Positions 55,678 through 64,000 of a DNA stretch of 64,000 bases are shown in pieces; the first letter of the stretch is position 1, and every line of letters begins with the position of its first letter. This DNA is from Methylocystis sp. Sn-Cys (lineage in GTDB: Bacteria; Pseudomonadota; Alphaproteobacteria; Rhizobiales; Beijerinckiaceae), in NCBI RefSeq assembly GCF_016745395.1, contig NZ_JAERVJ010000003.1:186001-250000 (forward strand). Reading direction: 5' to 3'. The notes under the pieces are model-generated. The model was given only the letters and a program-made list of their open reading frames with translations, searched no databases and was not told the origin of the DNA. Made by a program: the position numbers and the translations under genes.

Positions 55678-56541
55678 TCAGGCGGCCCGGCGGGGCGGCG
55701 TCTTGGTGAGAAGGCCGCACAGGCGCCCGAGCGTCTCGCGCATCTCCTGACGCGCCACCACCATGTCGACCATGCCGTGATCGCGCAAATATTCGGCGCG
55801 CTGGAAGCCTTCGGGCAGCTTCTCGCGAATGGTCTGCTCGATGACGCGGGCGCCGGCGAATCCGATAATGGCGCCGGGCTCGGCGATCTGCACGTCGCCG
55901 AGCATGGCGTAGGAGGCGGTGACGCCGCCCGTGGTCGGATTGGTGAGCACCACGATATAGGGCAGGCGCGCGTCGCGCAGGCGCTGCACGGCGATGGTCG
56001 TGCGCGGCATCTGCATCAGCGAGAACATGCCTTCCTGCATGCGGGCGCCGCCGGAGGCGGTGAAGATGATGAAGGGCGTGCGCTTGGCGAGCGCATGGTC
56101 GATGCCCGCGACAATCGCCTCGCCGGCCGCCATGCCGAGCGAGCCGCCGAGGAAGTCGAAATCCTGCACGGCGGCGGTGACCTGCGATCCGTTGAGCTTG
56201 CCGGTCGCCAGCGTCACGGCGTCCGGCGCGCCGGTCTTGACGCGATATTCCTTCAGTTTGTCGACATAGCGTTTGATGTCGCGAAACTTTAAGGGGTCAA
56301 TCGGCGCTTCCGGAGTCGGCAGCAGCTCCAATTCGCCATTGTCGAAGAGGTTGGTCAAGCGCACGTCGACCGGGCAGCGCATGTGATAGCCCGAACTCGG
56401 CACGACATAGAGATTGGCCTCGATGTCCTTATGGAAGACGAGCTGGCCGCTCTCGGGGCATTTGACCCAAAGATTTTCCGGCGCCTCGCGTTTGATGAGG
56501 GCTTTGATCTTCGGCGGAACGACGTTGGAATACCAGTTCAT
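55678..56541 (-). CDS. accD: Acetyl-CoA carboxylase carboxyltransferase beta subunit, zinc-less
   Basis: A 287-residue subunit that transfers carboxyl from biotin to acetyl-CoA. The crotonase-like core is intact ([71 protein letters not shown]). The N-terminal zinc ribbon, normally with four Cys, reads [15 protein letters not shown]...[14 protein letters not shown], leaving only one Cys of the set. Other Rhizobiales have the same change. Its ATG overlaps the trpA stop (ATGA), so the two are translationally coupled. Confidence 0.94.
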   Translation of the reverse strand: MNWYSNVVPPKIKALIKREAPENLWVKCPESGQLVFHKDIEANLYVVPSSGYHMRCPVDVRLTNLFDNGELELLPTPEAPIDPLKFRDIKRYVDKLKEYRVKTGAPDAVTLATGKLNGSQVTAAVQDFDFLGGSLGMAAGEAIVAGIDHALAKRTPFIIFTASGGARMQEGMFSLMQMPRTTIAVQRLRDARLPYIVVLTNPTTGGVTASYAMLGDVQIAEPGAIIGFAGARVIEQTIREKLPEGFQRAEYLRDHGMVDMVVARQEMRETLGRLCGLLTKTPPRRAA

Positions 56542-57428
56542 GCCCAAAGCCTCTTGAGCCAGGAAAATACGCCGCCGTTTTTGGCCGGGGCCCCGCCGGC
56601 CGGCGCCCGCGCGCTGCGCACGCCGGCCGCGATGCTCGCGACGAGCGAGGTCACGGCCTCGACGCTCTTTTCCGTCGCCTTGCCGCCCTCGTCCAGCGAC
56701 GCCTTCAAAGCGTCGACCAGCGCCGAGCCAACCACGACGCCGTCCGCATAGCGGGCGATCTCGGCGGCGTTCTGAGCGTTTTTGACGCCGAAGCCCACCG
56801 CGATCGGCAGCTTCGTATGTCCCTTGATCCGTTTCACGGCCTCGCTCACGCCGGCGTAATCCGCGAGCGCCGCGCCGGTGATGCCGGTCAGCGACACATA
56901 ATAGACGAAGCCTGAGGTGTTTGCGAGCACCTTGGGCAAGCGCTTGTCGTCGGTCGTGGGGGTGGCGAGGCGGATAAAGTTCAGCCCCGCGTTGCGCGCC
57001 GGGATGCACAGCTCGGCGTCCTCCTCCGGGGGCAGATCGACGACGATCAGCCCGTCCACGCCCGCCGCCTTGGCGTCGGCGAGGAATTTATCGACGCCGT
57101 AGACATAGATCGGATTGTAATAGCCCATTAGCACGATGGGGGTGGCGTTGTCGCCGGCGCGGAAATCCTTGACGAGCTGCAGCGTCCCTTTCACGGTCAT
57201 GCCGGCCTTGAGCGCCCTGAGCCCCGCCGCCTGGATCGCCGGGCCGTCGGCCATGGGGTCGGTGAAGGGCATGCCCAGCTCGATGACGTCGGCGCCGGCG
57301 GCGGGCAGCGCCTTGAGGATGTCGAGCGAGGTCACGGGGCCAGGGTCGCCCGCCATCACGAAAGTCACGAGAGCGGCGCGCCCTTCGGATTTCAGGGCGG
57401 CGAAACGGTCGTCGATACGGGTGGACAT
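56538..57428 (-). CDS. trpA: Tryptophan synthase alpha subunit
   Basis: A 296-residue TIM-barrel enzyme that cleaves indole-3-glycerol phosphate. [36 protein letters not shown] (with catalytic Glu), [17 protein letters not shown] (catalytic Asp) and [28 protein letters not shown] are present. The C-terminus is extended by about 20 residues rich in Ala, Gly and Lys. Upstream there is no trpB, only a VapBC module and Kup genes, while accD follows with an overlap. The partner trpB must be elsewhere. Confidence 0.95.
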   Translation of the reverse strand: MSTRIDDRFAALKSEGRAALVTFVMAGDPGPVTSLDILKALPAAGADVIELGMPFTDPMADGPAIQAAGLRALKAGMTVKGTLQLVKDFRAGDNATPIVLMGYYNPIYVYGVDKFLADAKAAGVDGLIVVDLPPEEDAELCIPARNAGLNFIRLATPTTDDKRLPKVLANTSGFVYYVSLTGITGAALADYAGVSEAVKRIKGHTKLPIAVGFGVKNAQNAAEIARYADGVVVGSALVDALKASLDEGGKATEKSVEAVTSLVASIAAGVRSARAPAGGAPAKNGGVFSWLKRLWA

Positions 57429-57452
57429 ATTGGCGGCGATCTCTCGGTTCCC

Positions 57453-57557
57453 CCCTTCTCCTGCCGGAGAAGGCGCCGCGCGGAGGCGCGGCCGATGCGG
57501 GCTCTCACCCGGCCCCAGCTCACGCTGGGGCCACTCTCTCCCGCAAGCGGGAGAGGA
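57453..57557. repeat. GC-rich repeat, family B
   Basis: CCTTCTCCTGCCGGAGAAGG, GCCCCAGCTCACGCTGGGGC and CTCTCCCGCAAGCGGGAGAG form three hairpins between trpA and vapC. The order and motifs match the copies at 49232 and 54165. Confidence 0.78.
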
Positions 57558-57606
57558 GAGAGCGTGGGTGCTGATTATTCCGTGGCCAGCGTTCCGTCCA
57601 CCCTCT

Positions 57607-58023
57607 TTATGAATCCCTCGTCCAATCCACGACTTTCATGATCGGGGCGAGTTTCAGAAGCGCGGCGTCGTTGGTGACGAGGACAGCGCCAGCGGCGCGC
57701 GCGTGGGCGGCGATCAGCATGTCCATGTTCGTAAGAGACAAACCTTTCGCCGCGGGATCGCAACGAAGCAGCGCGTATTCCGCCGCCGCTTCCGATGTCC
57801 ACGGGAGAATCGCGACATGCGAGAGGAAATTCTCGACCAGACGTGCGAGGTTCGTGGCGTGAGCCGTTTTGGCGACGCCGAAACGAAGTTCCGCCTCTGT
57901 CAACACCGAGACGCTGAGGTCTGCGGGCGGCGTCTTTTCCAGATGGCGCTTTAGCGGCTCAGACGCCTTGCGGATGATAAAGCTCGATATATTGGTATCG
58001 AGCATGAAGTTGGGCTCGCGCAT
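57607..58023 (-). CDS. vapC: VapC-type PIN-domain toxin
   Basis: A 138-residue ribonuclease of the PIN family. Conserved acidic residues are in [11 protein letters not shown] (Asp9), [13 protein letters not shown] (Glu43) and [14 protein letters not shown] (Asp), with [12 protein letters not shown] holding the last Asp. VapC toxins cut tRNA or rRNA. The gene follows the antitoxin by eight bases. It appears complete. The module sits between kup and trpA, where trpB would be expected in related genomes. Confidence 0.85.
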   Translation of the reverse strand: MREPNFMLDTNISSFIIRKASEPLKRHLEKTPPADLSVSVLTEAELRFGVAKTAHATNLARLVENFLSHVAILPWTSEAAAEYALLRCDPAAKGLSLTNMDMLIAAHARAAGAVLVTNDAALLKLAPIMKVVDWTRDS

Positions 58024-58031
58024 CAGGCTAA

Positions 58032-58274
58032 TCAGGGAAAGTCGCGCGTCGGCGGCGGACTGGCGTCCCTGTCTGTCAGGAAATCCGAGGGCACTTCGGT
58101 TTCCGACGCAAGCTCGAAGAAATCCTCCCAGCTCGTCGGGCGTCTCGAAAGAATGACATCGCCGGTGACTTCGTCTCGACGGATGAAGACTTCTTCACCC
58201 TCGAACCGATATTTCGCAGGCAAACGAACGGCCTGGCTGCGGCCGTTCATAAAGAGTTTGGCTGTATCGGTCAT
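58032..58274 (-). CDS. vapB: VapB-type antitoxin
   Basis: An 80-residue protein with an AbrB/MazE-like swapped-hairpin DNA-binding domain ([43 protein letters not shown]) and an acidic C-terminus ([18 protein letters not shown]) that should wrap around VapC. It is upstream of and co-transcribed with vapC, and a palindrome 15 bases before its start is the expected autoregulatory site. Confidence 0.87.
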   Translation of the reverse strand: MTDTAKLFMNGRSQAVRLPAKYRFEGEEVFIRRDEVTGDVILSRRPTSWEDFFELASETEVPSDFLTDRDASPPPTRDFP

Positions 58275-58288
58275 TGACGCGCCCCGAG

Positions 58289-58304
58289 CTATACCAGAGT
58301 ATAG
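58289..58304. promoter_or_regulatory. Candidate VapBC operator
   Basis: CTATAC and GTATAG face each other across four bases, a perfect 16-base dyad 14 bases upstream of vapB. It also lies 25 bases after the kup stop. Confidence 0.6.
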
Positions 58305-58328
58305 ATCGGATTCGATCCTCAGACAAGC

Positions 58329-60251
58329 CTAGATCGTCACCTGCGCCCCAAGCTCCACGACGCGATCCGACGGGATCGAGAAGAAGTTTGTGGCGTTCGC
58401 CGATTGCTTGGTGAGGGCCACATAGAGCTTGTCCTGCCAGGGCGGCATCTCCGAGGACGGGCTTTCTTTGATTGTCCGCCGGCCGAGGAAGAAGCTCGTG
58501 GTCATGATGTCATATTTGTAGCCCGCCTTGCGCATCAGGGCGAGCGCCGCGGGCACGCGCGGGCTTTCCATGAAGCCGAAATGCAGAATGGCCAGATCGA
58601 AATCGTTCGAGATTTTCGTCAGCTCGAAGCGCTTGTGCGGCGGCACGCGCGGGCAGTTTTCCGTGCGCACGCACAGGATCAGCACGCGCTCGTGCAGCAC
58701 TTTGTTGTGCTTGATATTGTGCATGAGCGCGGTCGGCGCGACATTGGGGTCGTTGGTAAGGAAGATCGCCGTGCCCGGCGCGCGCATCGGCTTCGATTTC
58801 TCGAGCATCGGGATGAGCTCGGTCAGCGGAATCGAGTCGCGGTGAGTCTTTTCGGTGAGTAGCCGCGTGCCGCGCACCCATGTCCACATCACGATCATCG
58901 AACAGGCGCCGAGCGCCAGAGGCACCCAACCGCCCTCCACGATCTTGAGGAGATTGGCGGCGAGGAAGGCGAGATCGACGGTGAGGAAGGAGGCGATCAC
59001 GCCGACGCTCAACCACAGCGGCCATTTCCACTCGCGCCAGACGACGATGAAGGCGAGGCTGGTCGTCACCACCATCGTGCCCGTGACCGCAATGCCATAG
59101 GCCGAGGCGAGCGCCGAGGAGCTGCGGAAGACGATGACGAGCAGCAGCACGCCCAGCAGCAGCAGCCGGTTGACGCGCCCGATATAGATCTGCCCTTCCT
59201 GCGCTTCCGACGTGTGGGTGATTTCGAGGCGCGGCAGCAGGCCGAGCTGGATCGCCTGACGCACGATCGAAAAGGCGCCGGTGATCACCGCCTGGCTGGC
59301 GATGATGGTCGCGACCGTCGAGAGCAGAACGAGCGGCAGCAGCGCCCAATCGGGCGCGAGCAGGAAGAAGGGATTACTGACCGCTTCCGGATTCGACAGA
59401 ATGAGCGCGCCCTGGCCGAGATAGTTCAGCAGCAGCGCCGGCAGCACGAAGCCGAGCCAGGCGGCCTGAATGGGAAAGCGCCCGAAATGGCCCATATCGG
59501 CATAGAGCGCCTCGGCGCCCGTCACGCCGAGAAACACCGAGCCGAGGATCGCGAAGCCGAGCCAGCCGTGGTTGAGCAGGAAGCTCACGCCGCTGCGCGG
59601 ATCGAAAGCCCAGAGCACCTGTGGCGCGTCGCCGATATGCATGGCGCCCAACGCGCCAATAGCGGCGAAAAAGACGACCATGATCGGGCCGAAGAGCGTC
59701 GCGACGCGTGCCGTGCCATGGCTCTGCACCCAGAATAGGGTGATGAGGATGAACAGCGTAATCGGCAGCACATAATCGCTGAAGCGATGGGTGACGAGCT
59801 CGAGACCCTCGACCGCCGACAGAACCGAGATGGCCGGGGTGATGATGGCGTCGCCCGAGAAGAGCGCCGCGCCGGCGACGCCTAATAGGAAGATCGCGAG
59901 CGAACGCCCGCCGACGGAGGATTCGGCGAGCGCCATCAGCGACAGCGTGCCGCCTTCGCCGCGGTTGTCGGCGCGCATCAGGAAGAGGACGTATTTCAGC
60001 GTGACCGTGAAGACGAGCGCGAGAATGAGGAGCGAGATCGCGCCGATCACCGCCTCCTGGGTCAACGCGTCGGCCTTCACGCTATGCGAGAGCGACTCGC
60101 GCAAGGCGTAGAGCGGGCTCGTCCCAATGTCGCCGTAAACGACGCCGATGGAGCCCAGGATCAGCGCGGCGGTCGACTGTTTTGCGTGCTCGGCGCCTTC
60201 TGCGCCGGCCGGTTCAGATGCGCCCGCGCCGATCTGCATATGCTTGGTCAT
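58329..60251 (-). CDS. kup: Kup potassium transporter (copy 1)
   Basis: A 640-residue KUP/HAK-family K+:H+ symporter. Twelve helices begin with ALILGSIGVVYGDIGTSPLYALRES, the family signature. ADNRGEGGTLSLMAL, SGDAIITPAISVLSAVEGLELV, LGVTGAEALYADMGHFGR and NYLGQGALIL are typical. The cytoplasmic C-terminal domain ends YVALTKQSANATNFFSIPSDRVVELGAQVTI. It lies 24 bases after kup copy 2, so the pair is one operon. Proteins of this type maintain K+ uptake at low pH or under osmotic stress. Confidence 0.95.
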   Translation of the reverse strand: MTKHMQIGAGASEPAGAEGAEHAKQSTAALILGSIGVVYGDIGTSPLYALRESLSHSVKADALTQEAVIGAISLLILALVFTVTLKYVLFLMRADNRGEGGTLSLMALAESSVGGRSLAIFLLGVAGAALFSGDAIITPAISVLSAVEGLELVTHRFSDYVLPITLFILITLFWVQSHGTARVATLFGPIMVVFFAAIGALGAMHIGDAPQVLWAFDPRSGVSFLLNHGWLGFAILGSVFLGVTGAEALYADMGHFGRFPIQAAWLGFVLPALLLNYLGQGALILSNPEAVSNPFFLLAPDWALLPLVLLSTVATIIASQAVITGAFSIVRQAIQLGLLPRLEITHTSEAQEGQIYIGRVNRLLLLGVLLLVIVFRSSSALASAYGIAVTGTMVVTTSLAFIVVWREWKWPLWLSVGVIASFLTVDLAFLAANLLKIVEGGWVPLALGACSMIVMWTWVRGTRLLTEKTHRDSIPLTELIPMLEKSKPMRAPGTAIFLTNDPNVAPTALMHNIKHNKVLHERVLILCVRTENCPRVPPHKRFELTKISNDFDLAILHFGFMESPRVPAALALMRKAGYKYDIMTTSFFLGRRTIKESPSSEMPPWQDKLYVALTKQSANATNFFSIPSDRVVELGAQVTI

Positions 60252-60275
60252 TTACCGTCTCCGATAAAAAGCGGA

Positions 60276-62231
60276 TCAGATGGTTAATTGCGCGCCGAGC
60301 TCGACGACCCGGTCGGACGGAATGGAGAAGAAGTCCGTGGCGTTCGCGGACTGTTTTGTCAGAGTGACGTAAAGCTTGTCTTGCCAGGCCGGCATTTCGG
60401 AGGCGGGGCTTTCCTTGATGGTGCGCCGGCCGAGGAAGAAGCTCGTGGTCATGATGTCATATTTGAACCCCGCCCTGCGCATGGCGGCGAGCGCGGCAGG
60501 GACGCGGGGGCTCTCCATGAAGCCGAAATGCAGGATCGCCTTGGAGAAATCTTCCGAGAGGCTCGTCAGCTCGTAGCGTTTTTCCGGCGCGACGCGCGGG
60601 CGGTTTTCGGTTTTGACCGAAATGATCAGCACGCGCTCGTGGAGCACTTTGTTGTGCTTCAGATTATGCAGCAGCGCCGCCGGCGCGACATTGGGATCGC
60701 TGGTGAGAAAGACCGCCATGCCCGGAACGCGGGTGGGCTTCGACTTCCGCATCATGGCGATGAGATCCATGATGGGGATCGAGTCGCGGCTCGTTTTCTC
60801 GGCGAGGAGGCGCGTGCCGCGCACCCAGGTCCACATCACGATCATCGACGCGGCGGCAAGCGCGATCGGCGCCCAGCCGCCTTCGCCGACCTTCAGAAGA
60901 TTGGCGGCGAGGAAGGTGAGATCGACCGAGAGGAAGGCGCAGACGACGAGCGCCGTGAGCCACACCGGCCAGCCCCATTTTTTCCACACGACGAAGAAGG
61001 CGAGGGCGGTGTCGACGACCATCGAGCCAGTCACCGCGATGCCGTAAGCGGAGGCCAGCTCGGAGGAGCCGCGAAACGTCACGACCAGCAGCAGCACGCC
61101 GATCAAGAGCAGGCGGTTTATCCGGCCGATATAGATCTGCCCTTCCTGCGTCGCGGAGGTATGGGTGATTTCGAGACGCGGCAGAAGGCCAAGCTGGACA
61201 GCCTGACGCGCGATCGAAAAAGCGCCGGTGATGACGGCTTGGCTGGCGATCACGGTCGCGAGGGTCGAGAGGATCACGAGCGGCAGCAGCGCCCATTCGG
61301 GCGCAAGCAGGAAGAAGGGATTGGCGATCGCCTCGGGGCGCGACAGGATCAGCGCGCCTTGGCCGAGATAATTGAGCAGCAGGGCCGGCAGGATGAAGCT
61401 GAGCCAGGCGACGCGGATCGGGCGGCGCCCGAAATGTCCCATGTCGGCGTAGAGCGCCTCGGCGCCGGTGACGCCGAGAAAGACGGAGCCGAGCACCGCA
61501 AAGCCGAGCCAGCCGTGCTCGGCAAAGAATGTGAGGCCCAGCGCCGGATTGAAGGCCGCCAGCACCTGAGGCGCGTCTTGAATATGCGCCGCCCCCAGCC
61601 CGCCGATGGTGACGAAGAACACCATCATCACGGGGCCGAAGAACGCCGCGACCCGCGCCGTGCCGTGACTCTGCGCCCAGAATAACGTCACCAGGATGAA
61701 GATCGTTATCGGCACCACGAAGTCACTGAAACGATGCGTGACAAGCCGCAGTCCTTCGATCGCCGACATGACGGAAATCGCGGGCGTAATGATGGCGTCG
61801 CCGGAAAACAGCGCCGCGCCGGCGACGCCGAGCAGAAACACGAAGAGGGGCTTGCCGCCGACAGACGATTGCGCCAGCGCCATGAGCGACAGCGTGCCGC
61901 CTTCGCCGCGGTTGTCCGCCCGCATCAGGAAGACGACGTATTTGATGGTGACCGTGAAGATCAGCGCGAAAATCAACAGCGAGAGCGCGCCGATGACGGC
62001 CTCTTCGGTCAAAATATCGGCTTCCACAATATGCGCGAGCGACTCCCGCAAGGCGTAAAGCGGGCTGGTGCCGATATCGCCGTAAACGACGCCGATCGAG
62101 CCGAGGATAAGGCCGATGAGTCCGCCTTTAGGCTGTTCATGCGCGTGTTCCGACGGGGCCTCTTGCGGCGCGCCGGGAGGCTGTTTGGTCGGCGGGACCT
62201 TTCGTATTTCCGCGCCCGATTGTTGCGTCAT
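60276..62231 (-). CDS. kup: Kup potassium transporter (copy 2)
   Basis: A 651-residue paralogue of the next gene; by eye around three quarters of positions are identical, including the final SANATDFFSIPSDRVVELGAQLTI. The first 40 residues are different, being Pro/Gln/Glu-rich (MTQQSGAEIRKVPPTKQPPG). ATG 62231 is chosen since the conserved family N-terminus follows and the upstream frame is not homologous. All KUP signatures listed for copy 1 are present, so both are probably active. The pair arose by tandem duplication. Confidence 0.95.
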   Translation of the reverse strand: MTQQSGAEIRKVPPTKQPPGAPQEAPSEHAHEQPKGGLIGLILGSIGVVYGDIGTSPLYALRESLAHIVEADILTEEAVIGALSLLIFALIFTVTIKYVVFLMRADNRGEGGTLSLMALAQSSVGGKPLFVFLLGVAGAALFSGDAIITPAISVMSAIEGLRLVTHRFSDFVVPITIFILVTLFWAQSHGTARVAAFFGPVMMVFFVTIGGLGAAHIQDAPQVLAAFNPALGLTFFAEHGWLGFAVLGSVFLGVTGAEALYADMGHFGRRPIRVAWLSFILPALLLNYLGQGALILSRPEAIANPFFLLAPEWALLPLVILSTLATVIASQAVITGAFSIARQAVQLGLLPRLEITHTSATQEGQIYIGRINRLLLIGVLLLVVTFRGSSELASAYGIAVTGSMVVDTALAFFVVWKKWGWPVWLTALVVCAFLSVDLTFLAANLLKVGEGGWAPIALAAASMIVMWTWVRGTRLLAEKTSRDSIPIMDLIAMMRKSKPTRVPGMAVFLTSDPNVAPAALLHNLKHNKVLHERVLIISVKTENRPRVAPEKRYELTSLSEDFSKAILHFGFMESPRVPAALAAMRRAGFKYDIMTTSFFLGRRTIKESPASEMPAWQDKLYVTLTKQSANATDFFSIPSDRVVELGAQLTI

Positions 62232-62476
62232 GAAAACGTCCCTTCGGGAAAGCGGATATAGCGCGCAGCGCGCCGCGCCGGGAGTGGCTCGACCACGAGC
62301 TTCGGACAAACGCAACCTCGGCCCTTCCAGCGCGAGATGTTTCTCCTTCCCGCGAAGGGCGCCGCGATATACGCCCTTTTGTTGTCGAAGAGAAGGCTTA
62401 GTTTCGCCGTGCGAAAGGGCCCCTTGCGGGGGGAGGCGCCGGCGCGCAACTTGGCGTCGCGACAAGAGGATCGTCG

Positions 62477-63268
62477 ATGAAAGATAAGCATGGCCCCGGC
62501 TTCGCCGCCGCCGTCGGATCGGTGTCCGTCCACACCATTCATACGGATGCCGCCGGTCTGGAGGCCGGGCTCACGACGCTTCCTGGCGGCGCCCCCGCTT
62601 ATTTCGCGAGGCCCCAGGGCGGCGAAAGCCTGCCGGTTGTCCTCGTCGCCGAGGAGATATTCGGCCTGCACGAACATATTTGCGACGTTGTGCGACGCCT
62701 CGCCAAGCTCGGCTTTTTTGCGATCGCGCCGGATTACCTCGTGCGCTATGGCGACCCCATGGCGGCGCCCGACATCGACGCGCTTCGCATGATCGCCGCC
62801 AAGGTCCCTGACACGGAAGCGATGACGATCTTCGACGAAGCCCTGGCTTTCGCCATGGGCAAGGGCGCCGATGCGGCGCGCGCCGCCGTCACGGGCTTCT
62901 GCTGGGGCGCCCGCATAGCCTGGCTCTACGCCGCGCATAATCGGGCGCTTTCGGCTTGCGTTCCCTGGTACGGGCGCCTCGATGGCGCGCATACCGCCGT
63001 GCAGCCGCGCTGGCCGATCGACATTGCCGGCGAGATCGAGGTTCCAACGCTCGGGCTTTATGGCGGCGACGATCCGTCCATCCCGCGCGACGTCATCGCG
63101 CAAATGCAGGACAGGCTCGCAGCGGCCGGCGCGCCGGCGGAGATCATCGTCTATGACGACGCGCCGCATGGCTTTTTTGCCGACTATCGGCCGAGCTATC
63201 GCGAGAAGGACGCGCATGACGCCTGGGGGCGCATGCGCGCCTTTTTGCGGGCGCAGGGCGTGGGCTAG
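62477..63268 (+). CDS. Dienelactone hydrolase-family protein
   Basis: A 263-residue alpha/beta hydrolase. The nucleophile is Cys142 in GFCWGAR, the acid is in YGGDDPSIP (about Asp198-199) and the base is His231 in DDAPHGFF, the Cys-Asp-His triad of dienelactone hydrolases. PAYFARPQGGESLPVVLVAEEIFGLHEHICDVVRRLAKLGF is also typical. It has no signal peptide and no aromatic-degradation neighbours, so a general carboxyl-ester role is likely. AGAGGA precedes the ATG. It is divergent from the kup operon. Confidence 0.9.
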   Translation: MKDKHGPGFAAAVGSVSVHTIHTDAAGLEAGLTTLPGGAPAYFARPQGGESLPVVLVAEEIFGLHEHICDVVRRLAKLGFFAIAPDYLVRYGDPMAAPDIDALRMIAAKVPDTEAMTIFDEALAFAMGKGADAARAAVTGFCWGARIAWLYAAHNRALSACVPWYGRLDGAHTAVQPRWPIDIAGEIEVPTLGLYGGDDPSIPRDVIAQMQDRLAAAGAPAEIIVYDDAPHGFFADYRPSYREKDAHDAWGRMRAFLRAQGVG

Positions 63269-63402
63269 CCGAGATGGGCGCGCATTGCGCTGAGCCATTT
63301 TCGCCTTGCGGGCGGGTTCGCAATCCGGCAATTAAGACGTTTGACGCGAATTGGGTCGCGCGAGCGGCAACACGCGACGAAGCTTATCGCGGGAGCAGGA
63401 AT

Positions 63403-64000
63403 TTGGCAGGGACCGTTCGGCCCGCTTATGCGGGCCCAGGTCTGGGGGCGGCTGGCCATGCGGCGCGGGCGCAGGCGGCGTTGACGGCTGACCCGGCCGG
63501 CGACGATCACGCGGCGCATGGCAACGGCCACACCTACGCCGCGCTCGATCTCGGCACCAATAATTGCCGCCTGCTGATCGCCCGGCCGGAACGGCGCGCC
63601 CGCCGGCGCGCCAATGAATTTCTGCGAATCATCGACGCCTTTTCGCGCATCGTGCGCCTCGGCGAGGGCCTGGGCCGCGCCGGCCGCATCAGCGAGGCCG
63701 CCATCGAACGCACCATCGTCGCGCTGGAAATCTGCCGGGACAAGATGGAGGCCCGCGGCGTCACGCGCGCGCGGCTCGTCGCCACCCAGGCCTGCCGCGG
63801 CGCCGCCAATGGCGAGGAATTCGTCGCCCGGGTGCGCGAGCGCACCGGCCTCGAGCTGGAGGTGATCGACCGGGAGACGGAGGCGCGCTTCGCGGCGCGC
63901 GGCTGCGGCTCGCTCGCCGATCCGCAGGCGGCGAGCGTGCTGCTTTTCGATATCGGCGGGGGATCGACCGAGCTCGTCTGGCTGACGCGCGCGCCGGCCG
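63403..64000 (+). CDS. Ppx/GppA-family phosphatase, truncated by the window edge
   Basis: The frame continues past base 64000. Visible are YAALDLGTNNCRLLIARP (ASKHA phosphate loop), FSRIVRLGEGLGRAGRIS, ARLVATQACRGAANGEEFV and LLFDIGGGSTELVWL, the Ppx/GppA signatures. These enzymes remove phosphate from polyphosphate or pppGpp. No ATG is suitable: TTG at 63403 with AGGA just upstream or TTG at 63481 are candidates, so the start is uncertain. Preceding gene is the dienelactone hydrolase, same strand. Confidence 0.85.
   Translation, partial: MAGTVRPAYAGPGLGAAGHAARAQAALTADPAGDDHAAHGNGHTYAALDLGTNNCRLLIARPERRARRRANEFLRIIDAFSRIVRLGEGLGRAGRISEAAIERTIVALEICRDKMEARGVTRARLVATQACRGAANGEEFVARVRERTGLELEVIDRETEARFAARGCGSLADPQAASVLLFDIGGGSTELVWLTRAPA

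Noticed and set aside
54670-56292. A 540-codon plus-strand frame over folC and accD
   Set aside because: Antisense shadow; both minus-strand genes have full-length conserved domains.

Overview
The window is a high-GC alphaproteobacterial chromosome segment, most likely from a methylotroph or methanotroph of the Methylocystis/Methylosinus/Beijerinckiaceae type. The main evidence is a tetrahydromethanopterin (H4MPT) formaldehyde-oxidation locus at 46.3-54.1 kb. It holds methylene-H4MPT dehydrogenase MtdB, formaldehyde-activating enzyme Fae, and a set of methanofuran/H4MPT cofactor genes. The zinc-less DnaG and AccD, the PHA synthase and the many Rhizobiales-like palindromic repeats fit this placement. 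No methane or methanol oxidation gene is present, so the exact genus is an inference.

Layout. 0-3 kb: small lipoprotein, amino-acid permease, SmbP-like histidine-rich protein, DUF3775 protein. 3-4.6 kb: an AT-rich leader followed by a translationally coupled pair, a possible LuxI/FeeM-like N-acyltransferase and a haem-oxygenase-like diiron protein. 4.7-8.1 kb: alanine dehydrogenase and PHA synthase. 8.7-13 kb: a nickel island (HupE-type permease, NikR, TonB receptor with a His-rich N-terminus and a strong palindrome before it). 13-14 kb: a Xre/RES toxin-antitoxin pair. 14-18.1 kb: dnaG-rpoD. 18.2-21 kb: a patchwork with a Uma2 protein, orphan HicB, an unknown winged-helix-like protein, a tiny transcription unit with two short reading frames, and an IS1595-family remnant. 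21-24 kb: MHS transporter, DUF1345 protein and prenyl diphosphate synthase in one operon. 24.4-29.7 kb: small or hypothetical proteins, isoaspartyl peptidase, two AraC regulators. 29.7-36.3 kb: a four-gene export operon (HlyD, RbbA-type ABC fusion, ABC-2 permease, NodT-type outer membrane factor). 36.5-41 kb: acetate kinase and a small island of 2OG oxygenase, ATP-grasp ligase and FkbM methyltransferase. 41-46 kb: tRNA-Lys, malate dehydrogenase, SDR, GH1 enzyme, L28.

46-64 kb. The C1 locus has two arms: mtdB-fae-(MfnF-like) on the plus strand and (MfnB-FolB fusion)-(MfnE-like)-(flavoprotein)-(DHPS-related)-(DUF447) on the minus strand. Together they would supply both the enzymes of H4MPT-linked formaldehyde oxidation and parts of methylofuran and methanopterin synthesis. 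The trpA-accD-folC operon lies next to it. Upstream of trpA sits a VapBC pair instead of trpB. Two tandem Kup potassium transporters, a dienelactone hydrolase and a truncated Ppx/GppA phosphatase close the window.

Intergenic regions are rich in several families of GC-rich palindromic repeats, some stacked together. One of them supplies the stop codon of a C1 gene. No CRISPR array, rRNA or complete transposase was found.
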